Source: Rhizophagus clarus
Taxonomy: Eukaryota > Glomeromycota > Glomeromycetes > Glomerales > Glomeraceae
Assembly: GCA_015698045.1 (NCBI GenBank)
Contig: BLAL01000004.1
Span: 1,426,001 to 1,490,000 of the forward strand
Reading direction: 5' to 3'
DNA: 64,000 bases
In this document: positions 46,090 through 58,978 of the stretch, piece by piece
How the letters are laid out: each line of letters opens with the position of its first letter
Position numbering within the stretch: position 1 is the first letter of the stretch
Program-made: the position numbers and the translations under genes
The notes under the pieces: model-generated
Seen by the model: only the letters and a program-made list of their open reading frames with translations
Told to the model about the DNA's origin: nothing
Database searches by the model: none

Positions 46090-47530
46090 ATTTATAGATT
46101 GAATTCAATATTGACATATCTCAAATATGGAAAATAAAATTTTGAAATAGCATAAAACAACACCAGAAGCTGCACATGCCCAAGCAAATAGAGTAGTGAA
46201 CCAATTGAAACTTATTAGAGCAATTTACGGTTTGTATTTATTATTTAATTTTAATTTTATTTTTTCAAATTTCTAATCCCTTAAAATTTCTTTTAAAGGT
46301 AAATAGACATTTAGATGAAAGACTTTTTAAAATAACAGAAATTTATGATAGATTTGGAGTGTCCTAAAGGGACAAAAGCGAAATTAAAAGAAACAAAAGC
46401 TACCGTTATAGCACGAAAAGGTAAGCGGTATAATTAATTTTAATTTTATTCATCTGTTAGATTATAAGAAAATTACATTATTTTTAATAGATGATACTCA
46501 TAAAGGAAAGCAAAAATATATATAAAGAATAAGAAGGTAAGTCTTATTTTAATATAACTTGAAAGTTAAATTTTGATATATTTCATTGTTATTAAAAATT
46601 ATCATCTTTTATTATTCAATTAAAAAAGAACAGATGCAAAGATATTACCAATCAAGATCAAGAAAGACCCGAAATATCAAAAGAAAAGCACAAGCAGAAA
46701 TTCTAAACAATGCAAAGATTATGCTGAAAATATCATAGAACAAAAAATGACCCACAAGGAATGTGAACCTCAAATTCAAGTAAAGTTTATTAAAAAAAGA
46801 AAAAGAGAGAGACTTTTTGATGATAAGGAGGCGAAGAATGACTTGACAGGAAAAAGTTAAAGACGACAAAGCACAAGAAATACCAATTTTCGAATAATAT
46901 TAACGTAATGAATTTTTTATTCAAAAAAAAGAGATATTGCAACCTTCGGGATCAAGAAGTCTGAATGGAGGTTTCGAATAAAGACTAAAAAAATTGAATA
47001 AAGAGAAAAAGCGACAGATGATCCAGATCACGTGACATAAAGGAACAACGAGATCGAAACAACCAATTCTTGACGTATAAAATCCAGCTCTCAATCACGA
47101 AACGCAAGTGAAGAATGTAAAAAAAATGGTGAAACAGCTGGTTAAAAAGAACAAGGGAAAAGAGGATATATGAAAAGAAACCATAAAATTAATTTGAGGT
47201 TTTTTTCAATGTATATAATATAATTAGTTTTTTTTGTTCTTGTTTTCTAACTAACAAATTATACATAACAAATATATTATAGAAGAATATTTTTATACAA
47301 AAATCGTTCTGATTTAATATTAGATTTTATTCGAGAAAAATCTTAAGCGTTTTTGATGATGTAAAATTTTAGTATAGAAGCTTTGTTCTTTGAAGAATAA
47401 TATTTTAATAGGTAGTAAGTGTTATTTAATGTAAATTTAATTTTTCAAATACGGGGGTAGTAGCATTTTATTAAGCTACAACATCAAAGACTAAGGTGTA
47501 CAGGAGGGAACGTGTTTTAATGTGTAGCAA
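46090..47530 (+). repeat. direct duplication, copy A (decayed gene)
   Basis: Starts ATTGAATTCAATATTG and carries MEN-like coding pieces (EAAHAQANRVVNQLKLIRAI, FKITEIYDRFGVS), then CTTCGGGATCAAGAAGTCT near 46944 and a GGGAACGTGTTTTA word near 47507. The same order occurs in copy B. Frames are interrupted. Confidence 0.7.
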
Positions 47531-47614
47531 AACTATGTATTTCTTACTTATTACTTGTATATATTTAATAGCAATTAATAAAGAAATATTACTTGTGTTA
47601 ATTTTTTTTTAGAT

Positions 47615-48600
47615 TGAATTCAATATTATCGGTAGCCTTATATTTTATCTTCTCTATTAAAATATGGAGAATAAAATTTTGGAACAGAATGAAAACAACA
47701 CCAATATAGCAGAAGCTGCAACTTCCCAAGCAAATAGAAAAGTGAACCAATTAAAACTTATTAGAGCAATTTACGGTTTATATTTATTATTTAATTTGTA
47801 ATATTATTTTTTCAAATTTCTAATCCCTTAAAATCTCTTTTGGAAGTAGACGTTTTGAAGAAAGGTTTTTGAAAATAGCAGAAATTTATGATAGATTCGG
47901 AGTGCCTTATCCTAAAAGAGACAAAAGTGAAGTTAAAGTTACCGCTATGGCACAAAAAGGTAAATAGACTAATTAATTTTAATTTTTTAATTTTTTACAT
48001 CTGTTAAATCTTAAGAATATTACATTATTTTTAATGGTTAAATTTTTATGTATTTAATTATTATTATTATTATTATTAAAATCATCATCTTTATTATTCA
48101 ATTAAAAAAGACAAGCGCAATGATATTATTAATCAAGATCAAGAAAGACCTGAAAACAAAAAAAAAGGTAAGAACAATTATAAGCAGAGATTCTAAACGA
48201 TGCAAAGATGACATTGAAAAATATTGTAGAACAAAAAATGGCCCACAAGAAATATGAACTTTAAATTCAAGTAAAGTTTACTTCATTAAAAAAGAAAGAA
48301 GAGACTTTTGATGATAAGGAAACGAAGAATGACTTGACGAAAGGAAAAGTTAAAGACGACGAAACACAAGAATACCAATTTCCGAATAATATCAATATAA
48401 TGAATTTTTATTAAAAGAAGGAGATATTACAACCTTCGGGATCAAGAAGTCTAAACGAAAGCTTCGAACAAAGACTAAAAGGGAGAAAAGCGACAGATGA
48501 TCCAGATCACGTGACATATAACGGAAAGACGAGATCGAAATAGCCAATTCTTCTACATACAAAGTTCAGCCCCACAGGGAACGTGTTTTAGCGTGTACCG
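47615..48600 (+). repeat. direct duplication, copy B (decayed gene)
   Basis: Parallel to copy A: ATTGAATTCAATATTATC, then MENKILEQNENNTNIAEAA (ATG at 47664), SQANRKVNQLKLIRAIYG, an intron-like gap, FEERFLKIAEIYDRFGVPYP, then CTTCGGGATCAAGAAGTCT near 48438 and GGGAACGTGTTTTA near 48577. It lacks about 400 bp present in A before the last word. Copy B keeps longer open pieces than A. Function unknown. Confidence 0.65.
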
Positions 48601-48972
48601 TATCGCACTGCACAAGATATTCCCTTTAAAGAATACCCCCACTTCAAATGATCCGGGTATTTTATTAGATATGAAAAAAATTTCCTAGGTTAAGACCCGG
48701 ATATAGTTCAATTTTTTCACGGGTATTTTGTATAAGACCCGAGTACAAAGTAACTTTTCGGTAAAAATAATTCCGATATTGTATTTTATTTAATACTATA
48801 AATTTTACATAAACTTTAACCAAGTAAAATTCAATATGTATTTATTATATGTATATATCTTTATATCATCATAATAAAGCTTTGAATACAACAAATTTAT
48901 ATATCTGTACTAAAAAAATATTTCAAATATTATTTTATATACTAACACTATTAATTCCAGTCTTGAAGTACA

Positions 48973-50467
48973 TTACTCTTCGTTTCTTTTATAATAATCA
49001 TCATCGGACTCACATTCACTATCACTATCATCCGATTCATCTTCACTATTATCATCTGTTTCATAATCACTATCACTACTTTCTTCATTGCTTTCATCTT
49101 CTTCTTCAATCCCTCTCCCTTTATTATTTACTTTTTGTACTTTATTAAAATCAAAAATTAAACCATCCTCTGTTCCATCTATTGCATTTGAAACACCACA
49201 ACATTTAAATGAACGCATAATCATAGTGGGATCAATTGCATCCCAACTTTCCTTTACCCAGTTCGCCACAAGTGAGTAAGATGGTCGTTTAATTTTCCGG
49301 ATGGAGTATAGTCTTTAGCAGTTTCATTCATCCAGTGATTGTAAAGATGTCGCATCTAATTTATTTAAAAATAATATGTTTAGATAATGGAAAAAATTGA
49401 TGATAAAATTACCTTAGCTTTAAAAGGTTTATTTAATGATAAATCAAGTGGTTGTAAGCGAGAAGTTAATCCACCAGGAATAACAGTATTTTTTCTACGA
49501 AATCAACGTTTGATAGCAACAGTCTTGTGTGCAAAAAAAGAATCTAACACTAAAAGAGATCTTGGGTTGGCGTCTTGTCTTGCGCGTCTTGTCCAAATAT
49601 TTTCTAGCCACCAAGTCATCACATCTTCGTTCATTCAACCTTTGGGATTAGCACGAATAATTACTCCATCAGGAAAATCCTCTCGCGGAACATTTACAAG
49701 TTTGAAAATAATTACCGGAGGCAATTTCTCACCATTGGCCATATAAGCTAAAACAACAGTAAAATTTGAGCGTTCATGCCCAGTAGATAAAATAGAAACA
49801 GATTTAGTACCACGATGTTCAATTGTTGTATAACTTGTCAAATTAAACGCCATAGACGTTTCATCCATATTCGCAATTAAAGATAATGGATATTCATGTT
49901 CTTTTCTACGAAAAAGAACATACGATAAAAATTGAGTTTGTTGCTCAATATAATCATTTGGAAGGCGTTGAGCAACTGTTGTTTTTCTTCTATTAACTAA
50001 ATTATGACGGGACATAAACCCATCGACCCATTTTTGTGAAAATTTTGCTTCAAATATATGGATACATGCTTTGATATACAGATTTTTTGGCTAAGGAGCG
50101 TGCCTTTGCCTGAATCATGTAACGTGAAACAGTTTTCAACTGCCTTCGTGATTCTCTAAACCATTCAATTAATTCGGTTTCAAGCTGTTGGTATTTTGGG
50201 CGTGCACCTTGAACAAGTTTTTGAACATTGAGGGGCTACTTTCATGAGCTGATCTTTACTTTTTAACCAGTCACGAAGTTGTTTTGGTTCTATTTCGTAT
50301 TTATCTGCTGTTGATCGTTTGCTATGACCTTGTTCATAATATGCGATCACCATTAACTTCCCATTGACGTTTTTTTTTCTGCGAAACTTTAGCACGGCGA
50401 ACTTGAAAATTTCTACGAACCATCTTCTAAAAAAAAATAAAAAGTTCTCTTTAAATAATATAACCAT
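48973..50467 (-). pseudogene. pogo/Tigger-like DDE transposase, broken
   Basis: The minus-strand reading begins with a helix-turn-helix (GHSKRSTADKYEIEPKQLRD), then after a frame change the DDE core: first Asp in NMDETSMAF, second in LLVLDSFFAHKT, third in LQPLDLSLNKPFK. The order and spacing match DDE_1-type (pogo/Tigger, CENP-B-related) transposases. Lesions: a frameshift near 50190, further stops between 50020 and 50180, TGA in place of the Trp codon of a GWMNE-like motif near 49635, and TGA near 49505 after VAIKR. The C-terminal Asp/Glu-rich tail at 48973-49120 is encoded by simple repeats. Terminal inverted repeats were not found. Confidence 0.75.
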
Positions 50468-52130
50468 TAAATATATAAGACTTTAAAGAATAAATTTATC
50501 AATACCTTGAAAGTTTTTTTTAAAAAATGTGATGATAAAACAATTGCAAACGCGAAAATTATGTTACTATATATTTTCTCATTTTATTTTTCTTATGATT
50601 TCCTGATTTCCCAAACGCGTTTATACAAATTGAATCAGTCTTCAAGTGAATAAAAGTCTATAAAAGCTTTTTTTAATTTCATCAGTTGCCAGATCGGTAA
50701 TTAATGAATGTGCTGTTTGGTAATAAAAGATAATTCCCGGTAAACTGCTTATCAAATATACCGTTTAATTTAGATAAATTTGCAAATATTAAATAATATT
50801 ACAATTTTTCCGAACATGTAATATTGCAATTTTCCAACGAATTAAATGATGTACTTAATAATACATCTTGGGGATTTTTTAATAAATAAAATTGAAAAAT
50901 TTTAAAGAGAACCGATACACAATTTTTTTAACATACGATATATATATGATAAAGTTGTGTCGTACAGTACACTATGATTTATTACTAAATTAAGATGATG
51001 ATTTGTACCCCCTTCACACAATACCCCCATGATATTATACCTCCGCTTTACCATTTATAATACCCGTTTGTAAAGCTATAAATTTAAAGGTCTATTGCTA
51101 ACTAAGATAAATTAATATTAAGGGTTTAGCTGATAACCGGGTTTAATCCAATTTTATCGTAACCGTACTAAATCCTAATCATGTATGGTGACTGCACTAT
51201 ATATACAACTTATTGTCAAAATTTATTAAAGTATTGTTAAAGTATTATTAAAAATAGTGTCAAATTTATTATTACATTTATATGATAAAAATACAGTATT
51301 GTTTAAATCCTTATAATTAATTAATCTAACTAATTCTATATAACATCATACATTGACTTGATTGATATTTTCTTGATCTTTCGTATTTTTTTTGCACTAG
51401 TATTACTGTATATTACATTGGAAGCATATGGTTAAAATAACGTGAATCATTGAATCAACACGTAAAAAAATTTACCAAGATATAATCAGCAGTTTCAGTT
51501 AATAATTTTTTAATTAATTACATAACAATTGCAACTTTTTGATTGTTTAATTGTAACAATTGAATATTTTGTGAACGAATTTACATTTAAACAATTGAAT
51601 TTGATGACAAAGCCACAAATAAAACCATCACATAAAATAATAGCAGTTTTTTTCTCCATTAATTAAAAACGTTGTGCCAATACGATATATAATACAAAAT
51701 TAGTTCAAAGCCATAAACAGAACACCACATCTAACAATAATTTGCAAATATTAAATAAAAATTATATGATATAAAATGAACAATTTTATCAATATGTATG
51801 AAAATTTTACATTTTTTGTTAAATGACTTTTGGCATGTTTAACATGCGTAACATTTTCTTAGAAGATATTTAACTTTAGACAATGATGATATGTAGTCAT
51901 TATGAGCTTAATATGAGCAGGTTGTATATATCATAATAAATTACATAAATGGTAATAATTAGAATATATACTGTACATACATTTATTTTTATAGTTCATT
52001 GAATTGCAGCTCCAAAGCTTGCGTTCTATTGAAACAAATATGAACACTAATAAGAAATTCAACATCTCACCATTCAGGAGAAGTCAAAAATGTTGTTACT
52101 GATTTCTTGAAAAAAGTAAATTAATTATGG
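50468..52130. other. no gene seen
   Basis: AT-rich flank of the transposase remnant. Words such as AATACCCC occur near 51022 and at 48637 in the same orientation, so they do not form a clear TIR pair. Confidence 0.35.
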
Positions 52131-52221
52131 CCACCAATCAAGATCACGCGGAAGAGATTACAACAACTACTATGATGCCGTATATTAGTAATAATAAAAT
52201 TGTCAATTTCCACTCTTTTCA
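52128..52221 (+). other. possible first exon of a decayed gene
   Basis: ATG at 52128 opens MATNQDHAEEITTTTMMPYI and reaches FHSFQ just before a GTAAGT donor at 52221. The coding character is good for about 31 codons. Downstream (52280-52470) another open piece follows, but I cannot join it with confidence. Family unknown. Confidence 0.3.
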
Positions 52222-52479
52222 GTAAGTAATCAATTTAAATTTATGTATTTATTTACAAATTACGTACATATTAATTTAATAGTATTAAATTTAAGGTGGA
52301 CAGACTTACAATTCCATGAATTAATTAAGCAAATAATGTTTAAAGACGTACTGTACATTAGTGAAAAAAATTCCAAGAATAAAGGAATGCGGTTGGCAAA
52401 TATAAGACACATAGATACTCAAATAACCTTGTTCCACTTGTATTTAATGGACCAATCACCAGTCAAATAGAACTATAAT

Positions 52480-55400
52480 AATTATAATTTTATGGTTTAT
52501 TATCTTCGTTATTTAGTGCTTATACAACTCATAAAAGATGATATATTGGGCCAACACAAAAAAAATATTTTTGACAGAACTCTGACTATGAAAAACAATG
52601 AATCAGTTAAACTTATCTGCTAATCAAGAATCTTCAATCAATTTTGTCTATTCCTCGTAATTCCACTGTAATCTCGACTAACAGCAATCTCAAGTTTTAT
52701 TACAACTTCTCAAGTAATGTCTACAATAGCAAGACCTGTTACGATTCCTGTATTTTTCAAATAAGGCCTATGTTGATTCTCAAATAGCACATTTAGTCCT
52801 ACCACAATTTCAAAATCAATGTTAACATGTTAACTTCTCAAACTTAGAGTTTCCCATCAAACTCAACTATGAATTCTTTAACAAATTTACTCAACGAGAA
52901 AGAATACAAGATGGAAGTAATAATGGGAAGATAATAATGAATATTGATTTACATTCAACAAATCAATTTCGAGAAGATCTACTTAGATCATTGAGGAATA
53001 AGTACGTATCATATTGATGAACTTAATAATTTACATTTTATAGATATTCTTAAGAAACAAATGATTGTAATTGATATTAATTAATAAACAAAATTCATAC
53101 AATCTCTTCATGATATAACTGTTATATTGTAACAAAAAATTTGATTTCATACAGAATATCATGATGGAAAACTATTTGAAATGACTTGATTCAACAAATT
53201 TCAGAGTTAGTGAACTAGGAATATACTACTTCTATAGGAAAGTTGTTCTTTTGGACTTTCATTTATTGCGGGTTTTGACCAAAATGGTTAAAAGAATTCA
53301 TATGCAATTTATTATTGGTGGTACTGAATATGCTTCTTTCAAAGAAGCTTTATATGAATATATAACTTAAGTGAAAAAATCAATAAGAAATAACGGTTGA
53401 CTAATACAAAAAAGTGATTCATATAAGATTTTGGATGATTAATTAATTTTTTGAAACTTGTAATTTATTTATTCTTTTTATTAAATTATAGGATCAGATC
53501 CTACAATATAACAAAATTAAGCTTAGCAGTTAGTAAATATATCAATTTGCCACTTACAAGTGATGAATTTTTTAATCAACTTGACCAATATCATATTAAC
53601 ATGGTGATTTGTGAAATACCAACCAACAAAAGTGCACAGGAACAAATCTATGGATGGTTGGTTTAAAGAGTGAATTGCAACATTTAATAATGAAGCAATG
53701 CAACTATTTAAGTTTATTGCTAGTAATACAAGGGTACCATTAACTAAAAAAATAAGTGTATGAAATATTTATTAAGATCTTTTAATTTAAATAAAAATAT
53801 CAATTGATAAATATTAAAATTTAGATTTAATAAAGTGAAAGCAGTCAATATAAAGTTATAAATCGCTATTTTCAAAGAATTTGCTCTTAGACTTTGATCT
53901 TGTGTCAGTATTATGATGAGAGTTTTAAAATATGTTTATCGAACTGCGAGGGGTTCAATGAATTATCGCATGGAAGAATTCTTTCTTGACAGAAACTTCA
54001 TTAATTATATTTAATTCTCATTTAGTAGCTGAAGGACTAAGAGGAAATCAGAAAATGAACGAACAAAATAATGTTAATATGTAAATTGTTAACTTGACAA
54101 ATGATATTCAAATTATTGTAGATATTAAAAATGATTGGTATGTTCATATTGTTTAATATCTTGGTATTTTAAAGAAACATTTCTTGCATTTCTTGTTTTT
54201 TTTAAGGATATCAAGTTTCTACACAACCAGGCTTTTAAAAATAATACAATTTACATATATGTGTATATATATTAACCTATGTGTAACGATCCGGATCATA
54301 CTTGCACTTTTTATCTTTTATCTATTCCAGCTAGCACAGCTATGCTTCTAGTTTAGCTAAATTCTAAATTTCTAAAACATAGACAATAAAAAAATAATTC
54401 TATACTATATATACGACCACCATTTCACATATGACCACCTTTTCATATCAAATATATATATTTAATAGCAATATATTTGCTTTGATTGTGATATTTATTG
54501 TCAGCAAGAAAATAGTTAAATTTTAAATTAATTATAAAAGATACTTTTATCATAAATTTGTACATAAAAAAAGGTTTTATTTCTGATTATGATTTGTATA
54601 CAAGATTAAATTAGATTGCTTCTTGGCAAAAAAAACCCCTTTATATATATAATAATAAAATTCACAGCCGGACAAACACGCGAGAATATTTTTTTAAATA
54701 ATTTTTAGCTCTCTATTTAGGTTACACCATCTGTGTAAGTACTATCGTACTGTCATTGAAATTCTTTATACCAAAGCATTAAAGTTCTTGGTAAAAGTTC
54801 TGACAAAGAAATATAGTCTATAAAGAAGTTTTTGCATAATATTATAATGCCATTAATAATAATAAAGATATATTATATTTCATGTAAATATTATTCCTGA
54901 AATAACTAAATTTATATTAAAAAATAAATAATAATAATGCCGTGTTTTAATTTTTTTTTTCATAATTATGATTTTTTTTTTCTGTAAGAATTTTAATTGC
55001 GTGCCAAAAAGATATCCATATATCATATAAATAATGAGAATAAATATGTTTATATATTGAGAAGACTGGTCGTATGATATCTCCAAAATGTGGATGAAGT
55101 TTAAAAAGTATAAGCTTTTTGGAAAGACTTTTTGATGTGATCAAGAATAACAAGAAAAAAATTTTATAAATTAAAATAAATGTGAAAATAAATTAAATTA
55201 AATTGTATTATACAAAAGAAATTATTTCATTTATCATTTAAAAATGTCGATTTGTAAAGTTCTTACATTAAAATAAAACATTCGTTTTTTCAGAAATCTT
55301 TTAATTGGGCATTACAAAACAAACTTTTTTTATTTATAATATTCTTATTTTTTTTCGTGTTTACTAAAAAAAAAAGGTATGATCCGCCAGTGAGAGCGAT

Positions 55401-55887
55401 ATGAAAATCTGACAATCGGTAAAAAATTTGATGGAAAACACGACATCATGTTTTTTACAATACATTTTTAACTTGTGTACTGAGTACATCATATTATGTT
55501 TAAGGTTTTCCGTTAAACGATCAACTCAAAAATCATGACTGGTGTGTTAAATTGATTTGGAATCATTTCTCGTTCATATTACTATATTTTCATATGTTGA
55601 TAATACCCTTACATCTCGTTCATGGTCCCTAAAATTTGGGTACCTGCATCGTCTCACTAACTTTTATGGATATAGTGGTACATCGATAAAATAATTGTCA
55701 TGTTGAGTCATAACTAGTTCTACGTTAAATTTCGAAAGATTTTTAAGGTTATTTAAAGACAAGTTTTTCTTAATTTTTTTTTTTTTCTTTTTTTAAAAAA
55801 ATGTCTTATAAAAGTAAGGGTCACAGAGTCATGAGTCCACTACTAAAATGTATTTTATTAACTAACTACTAATTTTTTTTATTTAAG
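52480..55887. other. decayed or non-coding stretch
   Basis: Many short plus-strand pieces with stops and no recognised domain. At 54282 the words TGTAACGATCCGGATCATAC could mark the start of an LTR, but no second end was found. Confidence 0.35.
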
Positions 55888-55965
55888 GTGGTGCGTGCTA
55901 TATGAATGGCTGTGGTTATGATAAATCATGCAATAGATGTAGTCATCATTGTCTTTGTGGTGAAA
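55888..55965 (+). other. orphan Cys-rich exon, 78 nt, phase 1-1
   Basis: Acceptor TTTAAG at 55882-55887 and donor GTAAGT at 55966. The open reading GACYMNGCGYDKSCNRCSHH, then CLCGE, contains six cysteines in about 25 residues, like a small metal-binding or disulphide module. Length 78 nt is a multiple of three and both ends are in phase 1. No partner exons were identified on either side, so it may be a relic. Confidence 0.4.
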
Positions 55966-57548
55966 GTAAGTGAAAATTCCTTTATTCTTATAATGACCAA
56001 ATGACTCTGACTCTGTGACAAAAAAAAAAATAAGCATAATACAATTTAATTATCAGACACTATTATAAATTCTATATTCCATTACTATAAACATTTATTC
56101 AATAAATACAACTGAATTTTTTACTTTATATTCATCATTGTTCAATCAATTTACAAAATTCAAAACATGTAATGCGTTATTTTAAAAATTTCAAGTCCAT
56201 TCTTTGCAAAGATGTATTCAATGATTACTATATTTTAATATATATGTACTGTGTATATGGTAAACATCCCAAAAAAGTTTTTATAACAAAATTATTAAAT
56301 TTTCTCGAGTTAAATCAGTAATGTCACATATGACAAATTATGTTCGAACCTACGAAGGCAAAGACATTGAACATGATACATAATTGAGAAAGTGGTTCTG
56401 GAGACTATTGAGAAAATTACTTTTTCTTGAATTGATAGAAATATTTTGTTCAATTTTATATATTCATTTGATAAAACGATTAGATTTATTAGCAGTCAAT
56501 CTTTACGATGTTATTTTCGTCAAAGCATGTGATGAAAGAATATTTATCCTTAGATCACGTGAAGATCTTGATATTCCAAGGTTAACATCCAGAAAAAATT
56601 GGCTACGCTAAGAAAAAGTTGTAAAATTTTCGTGATTCAGGGTTGGAACTTGAAGATAGGCTAGAACCAGTCATTTCTCAATTTATTGTCACTTATATAG
56701 GAAATATCTACGAAAACTGTTCGGATTAATTACATAATGATAATGATGAAACTTTGTAATAAATGTTGTAACTCACATTTACGATATTTACGATATGTCC
56801 AACAATGCAGTCAAAAATATCATGGAATGTATTTCGACTTCATAGTAGCTTAGTATACAGTATACACCACATTGTCACGTTACTATGATTATGATGTTAC
56901 ACCACAGTGAAAGTACTGTCATAAAATCACGGGTTTCTGCAAAGATATCAATCAAAGCGAGAAAGGTAGAAATGCGATAAACAGCAAAAAAGTTTGATAA
57001 CTCATTAATGTTCTAGAATACACAATTAGGATGGTTATTGATACAGGAAGTGACTTTCTCATGTGAAGTCATTTTTATGTCGCCTACTGTGTTCATATGT
57101 TGTATATATTTTGCATGCGAATTAAGATAGATACGAGCAAATTAGTAGATATGTAATGTAAAAAATTTTAACCGGATTTCCTTGGTAACTTTGAGTTGGG
57201 CAGAATTTAGCGATTTATTATACCGTCACATAAAGGTGGTATACTGTACATAATCTAACTTTAAATTGGCAGTTGAGTAAAAATTAGTAAATATATACTG
57301 CGGTTTTATTTTCATCATACACTCTTTCTTGGTGTTATACTTTACAAGATTATTTCGTGATACTTTTCATTTACAGTATCTTATACAGGATATATGTATT
57401 TATATACAGTATATTATATAACATTATCTGATTTTATATTAGTTTTCAAAAGACAAAAGAAAATATATATTCAACAAATTATTTTATGTAGAACTCAAGG
57501 AACCGTAATACCATTCGGTACCACGAACATTAAGACAAACCCATCTTT

Positions 57549-57962
57549 TTGTCGACCAATTCTAATGATAACGATTTGGGACGTAATGTGTCTATTGTGG
57601 GCACACTATGTAATGAAGATAGGTTTCAAGGAAGTGATGATCAAGTTGAGTTAGCTTGCCAAAGTATCTTAATCTACAAAATCACTGTGATGGAAGTAAA
57701 CCAGCGAAACCCATCAATAGTTAAATTTGACAATTTCGGTGGAAGAAGAGAGGATTATATAAATCATGTTTGGGGCATCGATTCGCTGTGGGAGACGATC
57801 GTCAGAGACACCTCTCAACAACCGGAAAATAGCGACAGAGGTACTCCAATGGTGCTCTCAGAAGGCTCAAAAAGAATCCAGTCTTGCTCCGAGTCTATAC
57901 TTCTAAGGGTAATATACAGGCAGAAAATCATGCCACCTTGTATTGCCGAACGATCAACCTAA
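57549..57962 (+). CDS. open frame of 137 codons, unrecognised
   Basis: Open frame with mixed composition (MEVNQRNPSIVKFDNFGG, YINHVWGIDSLWETIV) unlike the AT-only frames around it. The true start is uncertain, and ATG codons inside are possible. No known domain. It may be an exon of a decayed gene that continues into 58.2 kb. Confidence 0.25.
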   Translation: MSTNSNDNDLGRNVSIVGTLCNEDRFQGSDDQVELACQSILIYKITVMEVNQRNPSIVKFDNFGGRREDYINHVWGIDSLWETIVRDTSQQPENSDRGTPMVLSEGSKRIQSCSESILLRVIYRQKIMPPCIAERST

Positions 57963-58171
57963 AACATGAAAAAATGAGTACGATGCTTCTGTGTGCCAAG
58001 TGTTCCCAAATGTTAAAATCGATGAAGAATAAGGGTATCACAATAATTTACCAATTATAGTTGATACAATTATGAAGCCTAACCGTTGCTATATTGCAAA
58101 CTCACTTGGTTTTGAAATCCACGATAAAGATCAATAAGACTATATCAGGTATATACCTTTTGGTTGTATTT

Positions 58172-58610
58172 AGGAAGCTATGGAATATGGCTTCGATCAT
58201 ATCATCATAATTAGGGAACTTGATTATGGAATGCTTTTTCTAGACTGCTTTGGCCGTGTGTTTAATTTCTACTCAATGAAGATGAATTATTGTTTCATGG
58301 GATTACTTCAAAGGAGTGGAAAGAGTGGCAAAGGGAATTGGGATTGGATGGGTGTCATGGATCGTAGATGAAGATAAAGGAAAAATTGTTGAAGTTGATA
58401 ATGGTATGTGCAAAATTTGCTCATTTTAAAAATTTTTATTTTTTTATAACTATTTATTTTCTCTCAGGTCCTCTGCATTATCTTGACCCTCCCAAAAAGA
58501 GAAATATTAAAGGAGTTCAAGAAAGAATCGTTCAAGAAAGAAGTACCACTGATTTAGTTTGTATACTTGATTATTTTATGCTTGCTATTTGGTGGACATT
58601 ATTACAGTAA
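58172..58610 (+). pseudogene. fragment of a lineage-specific fungal protein family
   Basis: Reads YGFDHIIIIRELDYGMLFLD, CFGRVF and then, after frame changes, GIGIGWVSWIVDEDKGKIVE and, after an intron with GTATGT...CTCAG, GPLHYLDPPKKRNIKGVQE. The D-x-G-x-x-F-L-D-C-x-G-R-V-F pattern recalls proteins that are abundant in Rhizophagus genomes, as far as I remember; function unknown. At least one frameshift interrupts the first exon. Confidence 0.35.
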
Positions 58611-58978
58611 AGTAAACTCTTATTGATAATTGATAACATTTTGCGATTGATAATTAGTTTATATTCGTCGTGTTTAATAAAATTCAAATAATGTGTTTCA
58701 GATAAAAATGAATATTTCACAATGATATGCATTTTATTTTTTCTTGTATTAAGTAACTAAGCAATAACAAAGTTTAAAGTTTTGGAACTTAATTTCAAAA
58801 AGATATTCTTATAATAAGACCAATTTATTATCATTATAATGTTTATCGTTAAGTATAGAATGTAGTATTAAGGATAATGTGAAAACCAATTTTTCAATAA
58901 TTAATATAATCAATAGGTTTCATGAGATAATAGTTTTTAATTATTATATTAATAAATAAAAAGTAAATATAGTGATGT

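Noticed and set aside
49387..49746. Plus-strand open frame of 119 codons
   Set aside because: It is antisense to the transposase core, whose DDE motifs are on the minus strand.
54282..54440. Possible LTR beginning TGTAACGATCCGG
   Set aside because: No second LTR, no CA end with target duplication, and no gag/pol frame nearby.
57394..57654. 86-codon open frame overlapping the 57549-57962 frame
   Set aside because: Hydrophobic chance frame with a doubtful start; the other frame has the better composition.
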